Shown piece after piece: positions 8,861-17,939 of a stretch of 64,000 bases of DNA (position 1 is its first letter; every line of letters starts with the position of its first letter). Both the position numbers and the translations under genes were made by a program. Origin of the DNA: Cohaesibacter haloalkalitolerans (GTDB lineage Bacteria; Pseudomonadota; Alphaproteobacteria; Rhizobiales; Cohaesibacteraceae); the NCBI RefSeq assembly GCF_003574655.1, contig NZ_QNUM01000004.1, positions 248,001 to 312,000 on the forward strand. Reading direction: 5' to 3'. The notes beneath the pieces are model-generated. The model had not been told where the DNA came from, did not search any database, and saw nothing but the letters and a program-made list of their open reading frames with translations.

Positions 8861-10630
8861 TCAGACAAGTTTCTTGCCAGCGTCTCCGATGGCGTTTGCG
8901 ATCATGGTTTCGTCCTCGGCTTCATCGGAGAACAGCATGTCGTTGTGTGCCCGCCCCGATGGGATCATCGGGAAGCAGTTTGCCAGCTTGGCGACGCGGC
9001 AATCGAAAATGACAGGGCCGTCATAGGCGATCATCTCGTCAATGGCAGCGTCCAGCTTGTCAGGCTTGTCGCAGACAATCCCCTTCGCACCGTAGGCGTC
9101 CGCGAGCTTGACAAAGTCCGGCATGGCCTCGACGTAGGAGTTGGACAGGCGGTTGCCATGTAGCAGCTGCTGCCATTGGCGAACCATGCCCAGATGCTCG
9201 TTGTTCAGGATCATGATCTTGACCGGCAGATTGTGCTGGATGGCCGTGGCCAGTTCCTGAATATTCATCTGCACCGACCCGTCGCCGGAGATATCGACAA
9301 CAAGGCTCTCGGGATGGGCTGTCTGAACACCGATGGCGGCAGGGAAGCCATAGCCCATGGTGCCCAGACCACCGGAGGTCATCCAGCGGTGCGGTTCCTC
9401 AAAGCCGAGGAACTGGGCAGCCCACATCTGATGCTGTCCGACCTCGGTGGTGATGTAATAGTCCCTGCCCTTCAGCTTTTCGCTAAGGCGCTGCAAGGCA
9501 TATTGCGGCATGATGACATCTTCATTGGGGCGATAGGCGAGGCAATCGCGCTTTCGCCAGATCTTGATCCGCTCCCACCAGGTAGCCAGATCCTGCTTGT
9601 CATTCTTCTTGCCACCGGCCCGCCAGATGCGAACCATGTCTTCCAGAACATGCCCGACATCACCGACGATCCCCAGATCGACCTGAACGATCTTGTTGAT
9701 CGAGGACGGGTCGATATCGATATGGATCTTCTTGGAATTTGGCGAAAAGGCATCAAGACGCCCGGTGATACGGTCGTCAAAACGCGCCCCGACGCACAGC
9801 ATGACATCGCATTCATGCATCGCCATGTTGGCTTCATAGGTGCCGTGCATGCCCAACATGCCGAGCCATTCCTTGCCGGAAGCCGGATAGGCACCAAGCC
9901 CCATCAGCGTAGAGGTGATCGGGAAACCGGTGAGAGCAACCAGTTCGCGCAACATCTGGCAAGCTTCGGTGCCCGAGTTGATGACGCCGCCACCGGTGTA
10001 AAGGATCGGCTTCTTGGCGTTGACCAGCATGTCGACAGCCTTGCGAACCGCATCCAGATCGCCCTTGAGCTGCGGATGATAGGTCTTGTGGCTGACATTG
10101 CTCGGACCATGATAGGTGCCTGTCGCAAACTGGACGTCCTTGGGAATGTCGACAACGACCGGACCAGGACGACCGGAGCGGGCAACATAGAAGGCTTCAT
10201 GCAGAATGCGCGGCAGCTCTTCGACCGAGCGAACCAGATAATTGTGTTTGGTGCATGGACGGGTGATGCCGGAGGTGTCGCATTCCTGGAAGGCATCGGA
10301 GCCGATCAGGGAGGTCGGAACCTGACCGGAAATGCAGACGAGAGGAATGGAATCCATCAGTGCATCGGCAAGCGGCGTCACGGCATTGGTCGCACCCGGT
10401 CCGGAGGTCACCAGCAGCACGCCGACTTTTCCGGTTGAACGGGCATACCCCTCAGCTGCATGGCCTGCGCCCTGTTCGTGGCGCACGAGAATGTGACGAA
10501 TATCTTCCTGCTGAAAGATTTCATCATAGATCGGGAGAACAGCGCCCCCAGGATAGCCAAAAATATGGTCCACGCCCTGATCTTTCAGAGCTTGAATAAC
10601 CATTTCAGCACCTGTCATCTGCCGTGTCAT
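8861..10630 (-). CDS. ilvB: Acetolactate synthase large (catalytic) subunit
   Basis: ThDP-dependent synthase that joins two pyruvates, or pyruvate and 2-oxobutyrate. 589 residues. N-terminal Pyr domain with GYPGGAVLPIYD and the ThDP-activating Glu52 in RHEQGAGHAAEGYAR. The central FAD-binding/TPP_enzyme_M domain follows. The C-terminal PP domain has the ThDP motif GDGSVQMN...LNNEHLGMVRQWQ. ATG with AAGGAA upstream. Preceded by a promoter, an Ile/Leu/Val leader peptide and an attenuator, so the ilvBN operon should be repressed when branched-chain tRNAs are charged. PP-domain and quinone-like FAD use are family knowledge. Confidence 0.97.
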   Translation of the reverse strand: MTRQMTGAEMVIQALKDQGVDHIFGYPGGAVLPIYDEIFQQEDIRHILVRHEQGAGHAAEGYARSTGKVGVLLVTSGPGATNAVTPLADALMDSIPLVCISGQVPTSLIGSDAFQECDTSGITRPCTKHNYLVRSVEELPRILHEAFYVARSGRPGPVVVDIPKDVQFATGTYHGPSNVSHKTYHPQLKGDLDAVRKAVDMLVNAKKPILYTGGGVINSGTEACQMLRELVALTGFPITSTLMGLGAYPASGKEWLGMLGMHGTYEANMAMHECDVMLCVGARFDDRITGRLDAFSPNSKKIHIDIDPSSINKIVQVDLGIVGDVGHVLEDMVRIWRAGGKKNDKQDLATWWERIKIWRKRDCLAYRPNEDVIMPQYALQRLSEKLKGRDYYITTEVGQHQMWAAQFLGFEEPHRWMTSGGLGTMGYGFPAAIGVQTAHPESLVVDISGDGSVQMNIQELATAIQHNLPVKIMILNNEHLGMVRQWQQLLHGNRLSNSYVEAMPDFVKLADAYGAKGIVCDKPDKLDAAIDEMIAYDGPVIFDCRVAKLANCFPMIPSGRAHNDMLFSDEAEDETMIANAIGDAGKKLV

Positions 10631-10794
10631 TCATCCATTCCTTAAACCCGAGCCTGCGCACAGCACGTAAGCTCACTTTTCGATTTCGCCACCAGATCGG
10701 GTGAGGATCACTCCACCCCGGCAGGCGACACTGGCCCTGACGACCGTCAACCCTCAAAGACTGCCAATATTCCCAGCGTGGTTCCAATTCAGGC

Positions 10795-10820
10795 AATAAA
10801 AAAGGGCCTCTGAAAGGCCC
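10795..10820 (-). terminator. Attenuator terminator before ilvB
   Basis: On the transcript GGGCCT-TTCAG-AGGCCC followed by TTTTTTATT, a classic intrinsic terminator. It lies between the leader peptide stop (10847) and the ilvB start, about 165 bases before the gene. Premature termination is expected when the leader is translated without stalling. Confidence 0.9.
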
Positions 10821-10846
10821 CGGACGCGCACCACCATTTGCAACGG

Positions 10847-10903
10847 TTACCCAACCATTACAGCAGTGCGCCTACCCACTAGAATCACAAGAATATTTCG
10901 CAT
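10847..10903 (-). CDS. ilvBN leader peptide
   Basis: An 18-residue peptide, MRNILVILVGRRTAVMVG, far below usual gene-finding cut-offs. Codons 4-9 are ATT CTT GTG ATT CTA GTG (Ile-Leu-Val-Ile-Leu-Val), with more Val codons near the end: the control codons for the operon's three end products. It lies between a good promoter and an intrinsic attenuator. GCGCAC inside the peptide can pair with GTGCGC about 40 bases downstream, giving a pause or alternative stem that competes with the terminator. It acts through ribosome stalling rather than through the peptide. Confidence 0.88.
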   Translation of the reverse strand: MRNILVILVGRRTAVMVG

Positions 10904-10937
10904 AACAGCTTTAGACTTTCCGTTCGTTTCGCGAGGC

Positions 10938-10966
10938 ACGTTAGTCCGTCATGCCAGTGAGGTCAA
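10938..10966 (-). promoter_or_regulatory. Promoter of the ilvBN leader transcript
   Basis: TTGACC, 17-base spacer, TAACGT on the minus strand. Transcription would start about 30 bases before the leader ATG. Confidence 0.65.
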
Positions 10967-11008
10967 CCCGCTTTGAACAGATTTTCCCAAAATGCCAGCA
11001 ATATTAGA

Positions 11009-11974
11009 CTAGTTTCCCACCTTATATTTTTTCATTTCTATCAAAAAATGGGCAATCGCAGCCTCGGCGCTATCAAAAAGGGGCCAATCAGCCATCTGAT
11101 TGCGGATCCAGGTCATCTGTCGCTTGGCATAGCGGCGGGTGTCGCGCTTGCACAGGCGGATGGCCTCGTCATAATCCAGCGCCCCCCGATCGTAATCGGC
11201 CAGATAGGAAACCCCGATCGCCTTCATCGCCGGCAGGTCAGGATCGATGCCGAGACCGGCCATGTGAACTGCCTCATCGATACCGCCAAGCTCGACCATC
11301 TGGTCGAAGCGCTTTTCGATCTTGGCATAGACCAGCTCCCGCGGCGGACAGAGCGCCATCCGGATCGCCCCTTCGGCGATGGCCGGATCATGGCGCAGGG
11401 CGTCGCTCTTCTGCCAGTCGAGCAGGGACTTGCCGGTCGCATCAAGGATTTCCAGTGCCCTGAGGATCCGCTGCCCATCGGCAGGCTTCAGCGTGGCGGC
11501 CATTGCCGGATCGCGCTCAACCAGAACCGCATGCAGCGCCTCGGGGGCTTCAAGACGATCAAGCTCCGCTTCCCAGAAGACCCGGATGGCCTCCGGCACA
11601 TCGGGCACCACATTGAGCCCCTCGATCAGAGCCTTGAAATAGAGCCCGGTGCCGCCGACGAGAATGGGACATTGCCCCCCTGCCCGCACATCCCGGATTG
11701 CCTCGACAGCATCATCAAGCCAGCGCCCGACCGAGTAGCGCTCGCCGGGGGCAACATAGCCATAGAGCCGATGTTCGATGGCGCCCATTTCCTTGACAGT
11801 CGGACGGGCGGAAAGAATGGACAATTGGTCATAGATCTGCATGGAATCTGCGTTGATAATGACACCATCAACGATTTCTGCGAGCCTTAGTGCAAGAGAA
11901 GACTTGCCGCTGGCCGTTGGCCCGGCTATCAACACCGCTGACGGGGCCGATGCAATCTGTGTTCCGCTATCCAT
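11009..11974 (-). CDS. miaA: tRNA dimethylallyltransferase
   Basis: Adds a dimethylallyl group to A37 of tRNAs that read U-starting codons. About 321 residues from the ATG at 11974. P-loop AGPTASGKSSLALRLAE, then INADSMQIYDQLSILSARPT (tRNA and substrate contacts) and ILVGGTGLYFKALIEG. The C-terminal YAKRQMTWIRNQ motif is usual for the family. Start uncertain: AGGAGG lies 11 bases before an in-frame GTG at 11977 and 14 before the ATG, and an ATG at 12010 lies further upstream. It diverges from serB with almost no spacer. Confidence 0.95.
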   Translation of the reverse strand: MDSGTQIASAPSAVLIAGPTASGKSSLALRLAEIVDGVIINADSMQIYDQLSILSARPTVKEMGAIEHRLYGYVAPGERYSVGRWLDDAVEAIRDVRAGGQCPILVGGTGLYFKALIEGLNVVPDVPEAIRVFWEAELDRLEAPEALHAVLVERDPAMAATLKPADGQRILRALEILDATGKSLLDWQKSDALRHDPAIAEGAIRMALCPPRELVYAKIEKRFDQMVELGGIDEAVHMAGLGIDPDLPAMKAIGVSYLADYDRGALDYDEAIRLCKRDTRRYAKRQMTWIRNQMADWPLFDSAEAAIAHFLIEMKKYKVGN

Positions 11975-12024
11975 CACGCCGCTTGCAGCCTCCTGAAAAG
12001 AGGTTCCCATTTTTTGGAGGTTTC

Positions 12025-12918
12025 ATGTCCTTCACCCTGACCCTCATCAGCGCCCCGGCCAATCCCGCCGTCGACGCCGACCTTGTGGCCAAAGTCCGTT
12101 CCATCGTCTCTGTCGATACAGGCTTTGACTGGCTGATGGAAGGGGTCGCCTGTGATTTTGTCATCCCCAGCCACCCCGATCTCGCCAACCTTCGCGCAGA
12201 ACTGCACACAGCTCTTTCTCAAAGGCCAGTTGATATCGTGTTGCAGCCAAGCGCCAGACGCAAAAAGAAGCTGCTGCTGGCCGACATGGACTCCACCATG
12301 ATCCAGCAGGAATGCATTGACGAACTGGCTGACGAGGTTGGACTCAAGGCAAAGGTCTCAGACATCACCGCACGCGCCATGCGTGGCGAGATTGAGTTCG
12401 AACCGGCGCTCAAGGAGCGGGTCGGGCTGCTCAAGGGCCTCAGCCTCGACATTGTCGACAAGCTGTTCGCCGAGCGCATCACCTTCACCCCCGGCGGCAA
12501 GGCCCTCATCCACACGATGAAGGCGAACGGCGCCTATTGTGCGCTGGTCTCGGGCGGCTTCACCCATTTCACCTCCCGCGTCCGCACGCTCCTTGGCTTC
12601 GATGAGGACCGCGCCAACCTGCTGATTGAGGAAGATGGTCGCCTGACCGGCGAAGTCGGCATGCCGATTCTGGGCAAGGACGCCAAGCTGGCACGCCTCA
12701 ATGACCTGATCCGCGAGCGCGGCCTTGACCGTTCCGAAACCATGGCCGTTGGCGATGGCGCCAATGACCTGCCAATGATCCTCAATTCTGGCGCGGGCGT
12801 TGCCCTGCATGCCAAGCCAAAGGTGGCGGCTCAGGCGCAGCATGTCATCAACCACGGCGACCTGACCGGCCTTCTGTTCATTCAGGGCTACAAGGCCGAA
12901 GAGTTCGTTCTGGCCTGA
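12025..12918 (+). CDS. serB: Phosphoserine phosphatase
   Basis: Last step of serine synthesis (phosphoserine to serine). 297 residues, including a ~75-residue N-terminal extension with a degenerate ACT-like look, then a HAD core. Motif I is LLADMDSTMI (nucleophile Asp87, acid Asp89). Next come the substrate glutamate region EIEFEPALKERVGLL, motif II LVSGGFTHF, and motif IV AVGDGANDLPM. The ATG at 12025 has GGAGG four bases upstream. It is divergent from miaA; the two ribosome sites lie within about 30 bases, so their promoters must lie inside the opposing genes or the few bases between. Confidence 0.96.
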   Translation: MSFTLTLISAPANPAVDADLVAKVRSIVSVDTGFDWLMEGVACDFVIPSHPDLANLRAELHTALSQRPVDIVLQPSARRKKKLLLADMDSTMIQQECIDELADEVGLKAKVSDITARAMRGEIEFEPALKERVGLLKGLSLDIVDKLFAERITFTPGGKALIHTMKANGAYCALVSGGFTHFTSRVRTLLGFDEDRANLLIEEDGRLTGEVGMPILGKDAKLARLNDLIRERGLDRSETMAVGDGANDLPMILNSGAGVALHAKPKVAAQAQHVINHGDLTGLLFIQGYKAEEFVLA

Positions 12919-12949
12919 CAATGCGAACAGCATGATGGACCAGACAATG

Positions 12950-12972
12950 AAGGGGCCGATTGGCCCCTTTTT
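12950..12972. terminator. Bidirectional terminator between serB and the Do protease
   Basis: AAGGGGCC-GATT-GGCCCCTT followed by TTT on the + strand. The two genes converge here. Confidence 0.8.
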
Positions 12973-12990
12973 CACGAGCTGCCCGCTTGG

Positions 12991-14532
12991 TCAGTTCTCG
13001 CCAGGCCCTGCGCCCGGTTCATCGAACTTCAGCGAAACGAATTCCAGCTCCCCGCCGTCCGGCTTGGCAACCAGCAACAATACTGTTCTCTTGCCTTTTG
13101 CGTCTTTGAGACGATCAAGGCGCTCGACCAGATCGTTCGGCGAAGAGACGATTTCCTGATTCATCTCGACAATCACCATGCCCGGCTCGATGCCCTTGAG
13201 GTCGGCCTGACTGTCCGGTTCGACGCTGGCCACAACAACCCCTTCCACATCCTCGCCAAGATGATGCTTCTTGCGTTCTGATGGGTTGAGCCGCGTCAGC
13301 GCCATGCCAAACAGCGAGGCACCATTGGCCATCGCCATCCGCTTCTTCGCCTCGCCGTGTGTCTGATCGGCCTGTTGGGCCACCGTCACCGAACTCGTCA
13401 TGATCTGGCCCTTGCGCGCCACTTCCAGCGTGACAGTCTTTCCGGCATCCGTTTCGGCAACCATTCGTGTCAGATCCTTGACCTGCTCGATCCGCTTGCC
13501 ATCATAGCTCAGAATGACGTCCCCCGATTTGAGCCCCGCCTCGAAAGCGGGCCCTTCCGGATTGACCCAGGTGACCAGAGCGCCACGCACCTCACTGACC
13601 CCGAGCCCTTCGGCCAGATCGACGGACAGCTCCTGAATGCGCACACCAAGCCAGCCACGTCGTGCTTCGCCATATTCCTTCAGCTGCCCCACGACACGGG
13701 CAACGATGTCAGAGGGAATGGCAAAGCCGAGCCCGATCGACGAGCCAGTGGGAGAAATGATTGCAGTATTCACCCCCACAACATTGCCATACATGTCAAA
13801 CAGCGGCCCGCCCGAATTGCCTCGGTTGATCGCGGCGTCGGTCTGGATGAAATCGTCATAGGGCCCGCTGTTGATGTTGCGATTACGCGCCGACACGATA
13901 CCGATGGAAACCGAGCCGCCAAGCCCGAACGGATTGCCGATCGCCATGACCCAGTCGCCGACTCGCAGCGCCTTGGCTCCACCGAAGGAAACTGTGGCAA
14001 GCGGTTTGCCTGCCTCGACCTTGAGCAGCGCCAGATCCGTCTTGCTGTCGAAGCCGATGAGATCGGCCCGCAGGCTGGAACCATCGTGAAACTTCACATT
14101 GATCCGGTCCGCTTCGGAAATCACGTGATAGTTGGTAACGATCAGTCCCTTGGCATCGATCACGAAACCAGAGCCCAGCGATTGCATGCTGCGTTTGCGA
14201 TCGGCATCCGGTCCGAGATCCTCGTCAAAATAATCGTCAAAGAATTTCTTGAAGGGCGAGCCGTCCGGCACCTTGGGCATGGGAACAGCCCCTTCGGCGG
14301 CGACAAGTGAAATGGTGGAGATATTGACCACGGCAGGGGTCAGGCGTTCGGCAAGATCGGCAACGCTACGCGGCCCCTTGGCGGTTTCATGCATTCCCTC
14401 TTCAGGGGCAGGCTCGGCCATCACAGGCGCAGTCAGCGCCATCCCCGCAGTGCAGGCAACCACAATGGCAACAAACCGGCAAAACCCGGCACCGGACAGC
14501 CCGAAGGACAGACCATTGAGCAAACGCTTCAT
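12991..14532 (-). CDS. Periplasmic Do-family serine endoprotease (DegP/MucD-like)
   Basis: Envelope protease/chaperone. From the ATG at 14532 it has 513 residues and a clear Sec signal peptide (KR, hydrophobic core, VMA-EP cleavage). Earlier in-frame starts at 14580 and 14589 would spoil the signal. Trypsin-like domain with His136 (TNYHVI), Asp166 (KTDLALLKV) and Ser240 (RGNSGGPLFD). Two PDZ domains follow: about 275-365 (GWLGVRIQELS) and a more divergent one about 400-500. It lies downstream of hflK, hflC and DUF2065 on the same strand, the usual quality-control neighbourhood, but a terminator before it suggests a separate promoter. Confidence 0.94.
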   Translation of the reverse strand: MKRLLNGLSFGLSGAGFCRFVAIVVACTAGMALTAPVMAEPAPEEGMHETAKGPRSVADLAERLTPAVVNISTISLVAAEGAVPMPKVPDGSPFKKFFDDYFDEDLGPDADRKRSMQSLGSGFVIDAKGLIVTNYHVISEADRINVKFHDGSSLRADLIGFDSKTDLALLKVEAGKPLATVSFGGAKALRVGDWVMAIGNPFGLGGSVSIGIVSARNRNINSGPYDDFIQTDAAINRGNSGGPLFDMYGNVVGVNTAIISPTGSSIGLGFAIPSDIVARVVGQLKEYGEARRGWLGVRIQELSVDLAEGLGVSEVRGALVTWVNPEGPAFEAGLKSGDVILSYDGKRIEQVKDLTRMVAETDAGKTVTLEVARKGQIMTSSVTVAQQADQTHGEAKKRMAMANGASLFGMALTRLNPSERKKHHLGEDVEGVVVASVEPDSQADLKGIEPGMVIVEMNQEIVSSPNDLVERLDRLKDAKGKRTVLLLVAKPDGGELEFVSLKFDEPGAGPGEN

Positions 14533-14609
14533 GAAACTTTTCCCAAGCCGGCATCGGTCAGCCAGCGACACATCCCGCATCTCTTTCAAGAGACCCCAAA
14601 CCTATCAGG

Positions 14610-14653
14610 AAAAAATAAATAAAGCCTCATCGCCAATCAGGCAAGGAGGCTTT
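14610..14653 (-). terminator. Terminator after the DUF2065 gene
   Basis: AAAGCCTC...GAGGCTTT stem followed on the minus strand by ATTTATTTTTT. Confidence 0.75.
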
Positions 14654-14672
14654 CAACTACACCAGATTGGGC

Positions 14673-14858
14673 TCAGTGGCGAATGAGCCAGACGATCAGC
14701 ACCCCGATCACCATGGCCACGACACCCCCGATCCGGAGGCTGGTGCCGGGAATGGTCGCGACTTCCAGCATCATGCGCTTCATGCTGCGGGGCATGGCCG
14801 CCCACAAGAAGCCTTCGATCACGAAGACCAGCCCGACTGCAGCTAAAAAGTCTGACAT
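14673..14858 (-). CDS. DUF2065 family small membrane protein
   Basis: 61 residues with two hydrophobic helices (about 3-20 and 43-59) around a short basic loop with MPRSMKRMM. Length, EGFLWAAMP and the position beside hflC/hflK and a Do protease match DUF2065. Members lie in this cluster across proteobacteria; the function is unknown, possibly accessory to HflKC. ATG with GAGGGAAT upstream. Confidence 0.85.
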   Translation of the reverse strand: MSDFLAAVGLVFVIEGFLWAAMPRSMKRMMLEVATIPGTSLRIGGVVAMVIGVLIVWLIRH

Positions 14859-14885
14859 AATTCCCTCTTGCGCCTAAATTGGCAA

Positions 14886-14916
14886 GGTCTGCGCGGCTCA
14901 TGAAACCGCGCAGACC
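14886..14916 (-). other. Strong hairpin without U-tract after hflC
   Basis: GGTCTGCGCGG...CCGCGCAGACC, an 11-base-pair perfect stem with a 9-base loop, 15 bases after the hflC stop and before DUF2065. With no U-run on either strand it is probably an mRNA-stabilising or processing hairpin inside the operon. Confidence 0.6.
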
Positions 14917-14931
14917 GTTATTCTGTCCTGA

Positions 14932-15918
14932 TCAATTGGCAGCCGGAGCTTCCGGAGCAGTCACAACAGCCGGGGCCGGAGCAACAGGGACCGGGACTGC
15001 GGAGGCCGGGGCAGCAGCGGCAGCTTTTTCCGCTTTCTGCACATCCGCCGCAGGCACCTTGCCAGCATCATTGAAGTAGCTGAAGAACTCACCTTCCGGA
15101 GACAGAACCAGTCGGGTGTCACCATTGGTGAGGCTGCTTTCATAAGCCTTCATCGACCGGTAGAACTCGAAGAAGTCCGGGTTCTTGCCATAGGCTGCGG
15201 CAAAGATGGCGTTCCGCTGGGCGTCACCAATACCACGCTGGATATCAGAATCCCGGTTGGCATTGGCGATGATGACCGTCGCATTACGATCAGCGATGGA
15301 GCGGATCTGCTGGGACAGCTTTTCACCATCAGCGCGGATACCATTGGCTTCCTGCTGACGTTCTGTCTGCATCTGGCGATAGACAGCCTCGGAGTTTTCC
15401 TTCGGCAGGTCGGCACGACGAATGCGATAGTCAACCAGTTCAACCCCGAGACGTTCGGTCTTTTCGTTGACGCTCTGGCGGATCAGCTCGACCAGTTCAT
15501 CGCGCTTGTCGCGCACGATGTCCTTGAAGGTGAACTCGGCAACAACGTCACGCAGGGAGGCTTCCATGAAGCCGTTCAGCTGGCTTTCGAAGTTCGACAG
15601 GAACTTGGCCTGACGCTTGAAGAGGATCGGATCCGTGATGCGGTAGCGGGCGAAGGAGTCGATCAGCAGGCGTTTCTTGCCAGAGTCGATGACTTCCCGT
15701 TCAGACTGCTCAAGATAGCGAGCCCGTTTGTCCAGATACTCGACGCTCTGGATGAACGGCGTCTTGAAATAGAGGCCCGGCTCAGGCACGGCCCGTTCGA
15801 TACGGCCGAACTGGGTCACGATAGCCTGTTCGTAAGGATAGACCAGGAAAAGCGAGCCATACAGTAGCACGGCAACAACAGCGGCAACAACCAGACCGAT
15901 AATGGATTTAACAGACAT
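14932..15918 (-). CDS. hflC: HflC, membrane protease modulator
   Basis: 328 residues. With HflK it forms the large SPFH/prohibitin ring around FtsH and limits its access to membrane substrates. One N-terminal TM (about 4-26, LVVAAVVAVLLYGSLFLVY), then the SPFH domain from YEQAIVTQFGRI, and a long helical region ending in EFYRSMKAYESSL. Unusual: the last ~40 residues are an Ala/Pro/Val-rich tail, probably flexible and periplasmic. Two bases separate it from hflK, so the two are translated together. Confidence 0.95.
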   Translation of the reverse strand: MSVKSIIGLVVAAVVAVLLYGSLFLVYPYEQAIVTQFGRIERAVPEPGLYFKTPFIQSVEYLDKRARYLEQSEREVIDSGKKRLLIDSFARYRITDPILFKRQAKFLSNFESQLNGFMEASLRDVVAEFTFKDIVRDKRDELVELIRQSVNEKTERLGVELVDYRIRRADLPKENSEAVYRQMQTERQQEANGIRADGEKLSQQIRSIADRNATVIIANANRDSDIQRGIGDAQRNAIFAAAYGKNPDFFEFYRSMKAYESSLTNGDTRLVLSPEGEFFSYFNDAGKVPAADVQKAEKAAAAAPASAVPVPVAPAPAVVTAPEAPAAN

Positions 15919-15920
15919 GA

Positions 15921-17057
15921 TCAGTTCCCCGCTTTCTTGCTAAGTTCATTGAGGGGCAGATAAGGCACGACACCCGTGTCGCCGCCTGCCTTGCCGTCAA
16001 GAATGATCTTGTCCGATTTACCCAAAACCCGTTCCATTGTTTCCAGATAAAGACGTTTGCGCGTGATGACAGGTGCCTTTTCATATTCGCCGAGAATCTG
16101 CGAGAAGCGCTGCGCCTGACCGTTGGCGTCAGCCACGGTCTGTTCGCGGTAGGCATTGGCCGCTTCCAGAATCTTGGCAGCCTGACCTTCAGCCTCAGGC
16201 ACAACCTTGTTGGCATAGGCCTGCGCCTCGTTCTGCATGCGCACCTTGTCCGCCTTGGCGGTCTGCACATCGCGGAAGGCATCGATAACTTCTGCCGGTG
16301 GCTCCACACCCTGCAACTGCACCTGAATGATGCTGACGCCAGCGTTATACTTGTCGAGCATCTTCTGGGTCAACTCTCGCGCGGCCAACTGAATGGCGAC
16401 ACGGTCGCCGGTCTGCACTTCGTCCATGGTGTTGCGACCAACGATTTCGCGCATGGCCGATTCCACGACCTGCTTGACCGCGATTTCCGGATTGTCGACG
16501 TTGAACAGATAGGACTGCGGATCCTTGATGTTCCACTGAACCTTGAAGACCACATCGATGATGTTTTCGTCACCGGTCAGCATCAGGCTTTCTTCAGGCA
16601 CATGCTGGCTGCGGATCGAGCCGGACCGGTTGGAGAATTCCTTGGTCCCAATGGTCACGTCACGGATCTGGTCAACGTTGACCGTCTCGGCGCGACCGAT
16701 CGGATAGGGAAGATTGTAGTTCAGACCGGATGTGGACACGGCAACAGGCTGCCCCAGAACCAGCTCGACACCCAGCTCACCTTCCTTGACGGTATAGAAG
16801 CCGGTTGCCATCCAGATGGCCAGTGCGCCAAGTGCCAGAAGCCCTGCACCCTTTACCCCGAGCGAGCCGCCACCAGAGCCGCCACCGCCGGGAAAAGCTT
16901 TCTTGAGACGTTCCTGTCCCCTGCGGATCATTTCCTCTAGATCTGGCGGATTGGGTCCGGAATTCTGAGGGCCTTGCCCCCATGGACCGCCATTGCGACC
17001 ACCGCCGCCGCCCCCCCAAGGGCCACCGTTACCACCATTCTGATTGTTCCAAGGCAT
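15921..17057 (-). CDS. hflK: HflK, membrane protease modulator
   Basis: 378 residues from the ATG at 17057 (AAGGA upstream; a TTG two codons earlier is less likely). A Gly/Trp/Asn-rich cytoplasmic head (residues 1-38) and DLEEMIRRGQERLKKAF, then a Gly-rich linker. One TM follows at about 69-88, then the SPFH domain from VKEGELGVELVLGQPV and a helical region with ARELTQKML and AYREQTVADANGQA. It forms the HflKC ring with HflC around FtsH. First gene of hflK-hflC(-DUF2065). Confidence 0.95.
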   Translation of the reverse strand: MPWNNQNGGNGGPWGGGGGGRNGGPWGQGPQNSGPNPPDLEEMIRRGQERLKKAFPGGGGSGGGSLGVKGAGLLALGALAIWMATGFYTVKEGELGVELVLGQPVAVSTSGLNYNLPYPIGRAETVNVDQIRDVTIGTKEFSNRSGSIRSQHVPEESLMLTGDENIIDVVFKVQWNIKDPQSYLFNVDNPEIAVKQVVESAMREIVGRNTMDEVQTGDRVAIQLAARELTQKMLDKYNAGVSIIQVQLQGVEPPAEVIDAFRDVQTAKADKVRMQNEAQAYANKVVPEAEGQAAKILEAANAYREQTVADANGQAQRFSQILGEYEKAPVITRKRLYLETMERVLGKSDKIILDGKAGGDTGVVPYLPLNELSKKAGN

Positions 17058-17399
17058 AATCAATCCTTACGTTAGGAACCCTATATCTGTCATTCAAACC
17101 ACCCCTCTGCCGGGCAGAGCGCACCCTAGGGGAGAAAAGTTGACTATATTTAAAGTCTTGGCGCGTTTCCACACCTGCCCGCAACAATGAAGCCAACCCG
17201 TTGCACGACAAGTCTGAAACGGCTCCTCGCCTGACTATCTTATAAGGGACGAACGGACGAGGTTGCAAACGCGACTTTGGAGACAAGGTGGGGAGTTAGA
17301 TGCCGAAATTCAAGACTAAACCGGCTCATTTTAGCAAATGGAGTAATATAATAGGATGGAACAACAAGATGCAGGAAAATCAAAATTGTATAGATAAAA
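17058..17399. other. Intergenic gap between folA and hflK
   Basis: About 340 bases with lower GC towards folA. No gene, RNA or clear terminator was recognised. It must carry the hflK promoter if hflKC is not read from folA. Confidence 0.5.
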
Positions 17400-17939
17400 T
17401 TAAGCCGCATGACCGATACGGTTGGCAACTCGCCGATCATAAATAGCGAAAGTCATATTAGCGGAATCGTTAACACCACGATCTGCGGACTTTTCATAAA
17501 TTTTTTCCCAATCAGAATCCTCAATTGAAGGCAAAAAGGTGTCACCCTCCGGCCTAGCATGCACATGCGTCACATATAGACGGCTAGCAACCCCCCAAAG
17601 GGCCCCGTAGATAGCACCACCGCCAATTACAGCAATCTCATCCACACCATCATCATAGGCCTGGCGGCTCGCGGAAGACAATGCATCCTCAATCGAGTTG
17701 AGCACAGAAACACCGGACGACAAATACGACGTATCACGTGTCAAAACGTTATTCTTTCTGCCAGGAAGAGGGCGGCCAATAGACTCGAAAGTGCGGCGCC
17801 CCATTATCAATGGTTTGCCCCAAGTTAGTTCTTTAAATCGTTTCAAATCGGTTGCAACATGCCAAGGCATATCATTATCCTTGCCGATGACACAATTATC
17901 AGCCATTGCAAAATGAAAGACAATTTTGGGATCTAGCAT
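17400..17939 (-). CDS. folA: Dihydrofolate reductase
   Basis: NADPH-dependent reduction of dihydrofolate, the partner reaction of ThyA. 179 residues from the ATG at 17939 (GGTGAG just upstream; an in-frame GTG three codons earlier overlaps that site). Conserved stretches: NCVIGKDNDMPWHVATDLKRFK with the substrate-site acid Asp, the cofactor loop IMGRRTFESIGRPLPGR, and IAVIGGGAIYGALW. The gene order thyA-folA-hflK is the usual one. However, base composition is far lower in GC than its neighbours (27, 25 and 29 G+C in three successive 60-base lines), and both flanks are also AT-rich. Confidence 0.94.
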   Translation of the reverse strand: MLDPKIVFHFAMADNCVIGKDNDMPWHVATDLKRFKELTWGKPLIMGRRTFESIGRPLPGRKNNVLTRDTSYLSSGVSVLNSIEDALSSASRQAYDDGVDEIAVIGGGAIYGALWGVASRLYVTHVHARPEGDTFLPSIEDSDWEKIYEKSADRGVNDSANMTFAIYDRRVANRIGHAA

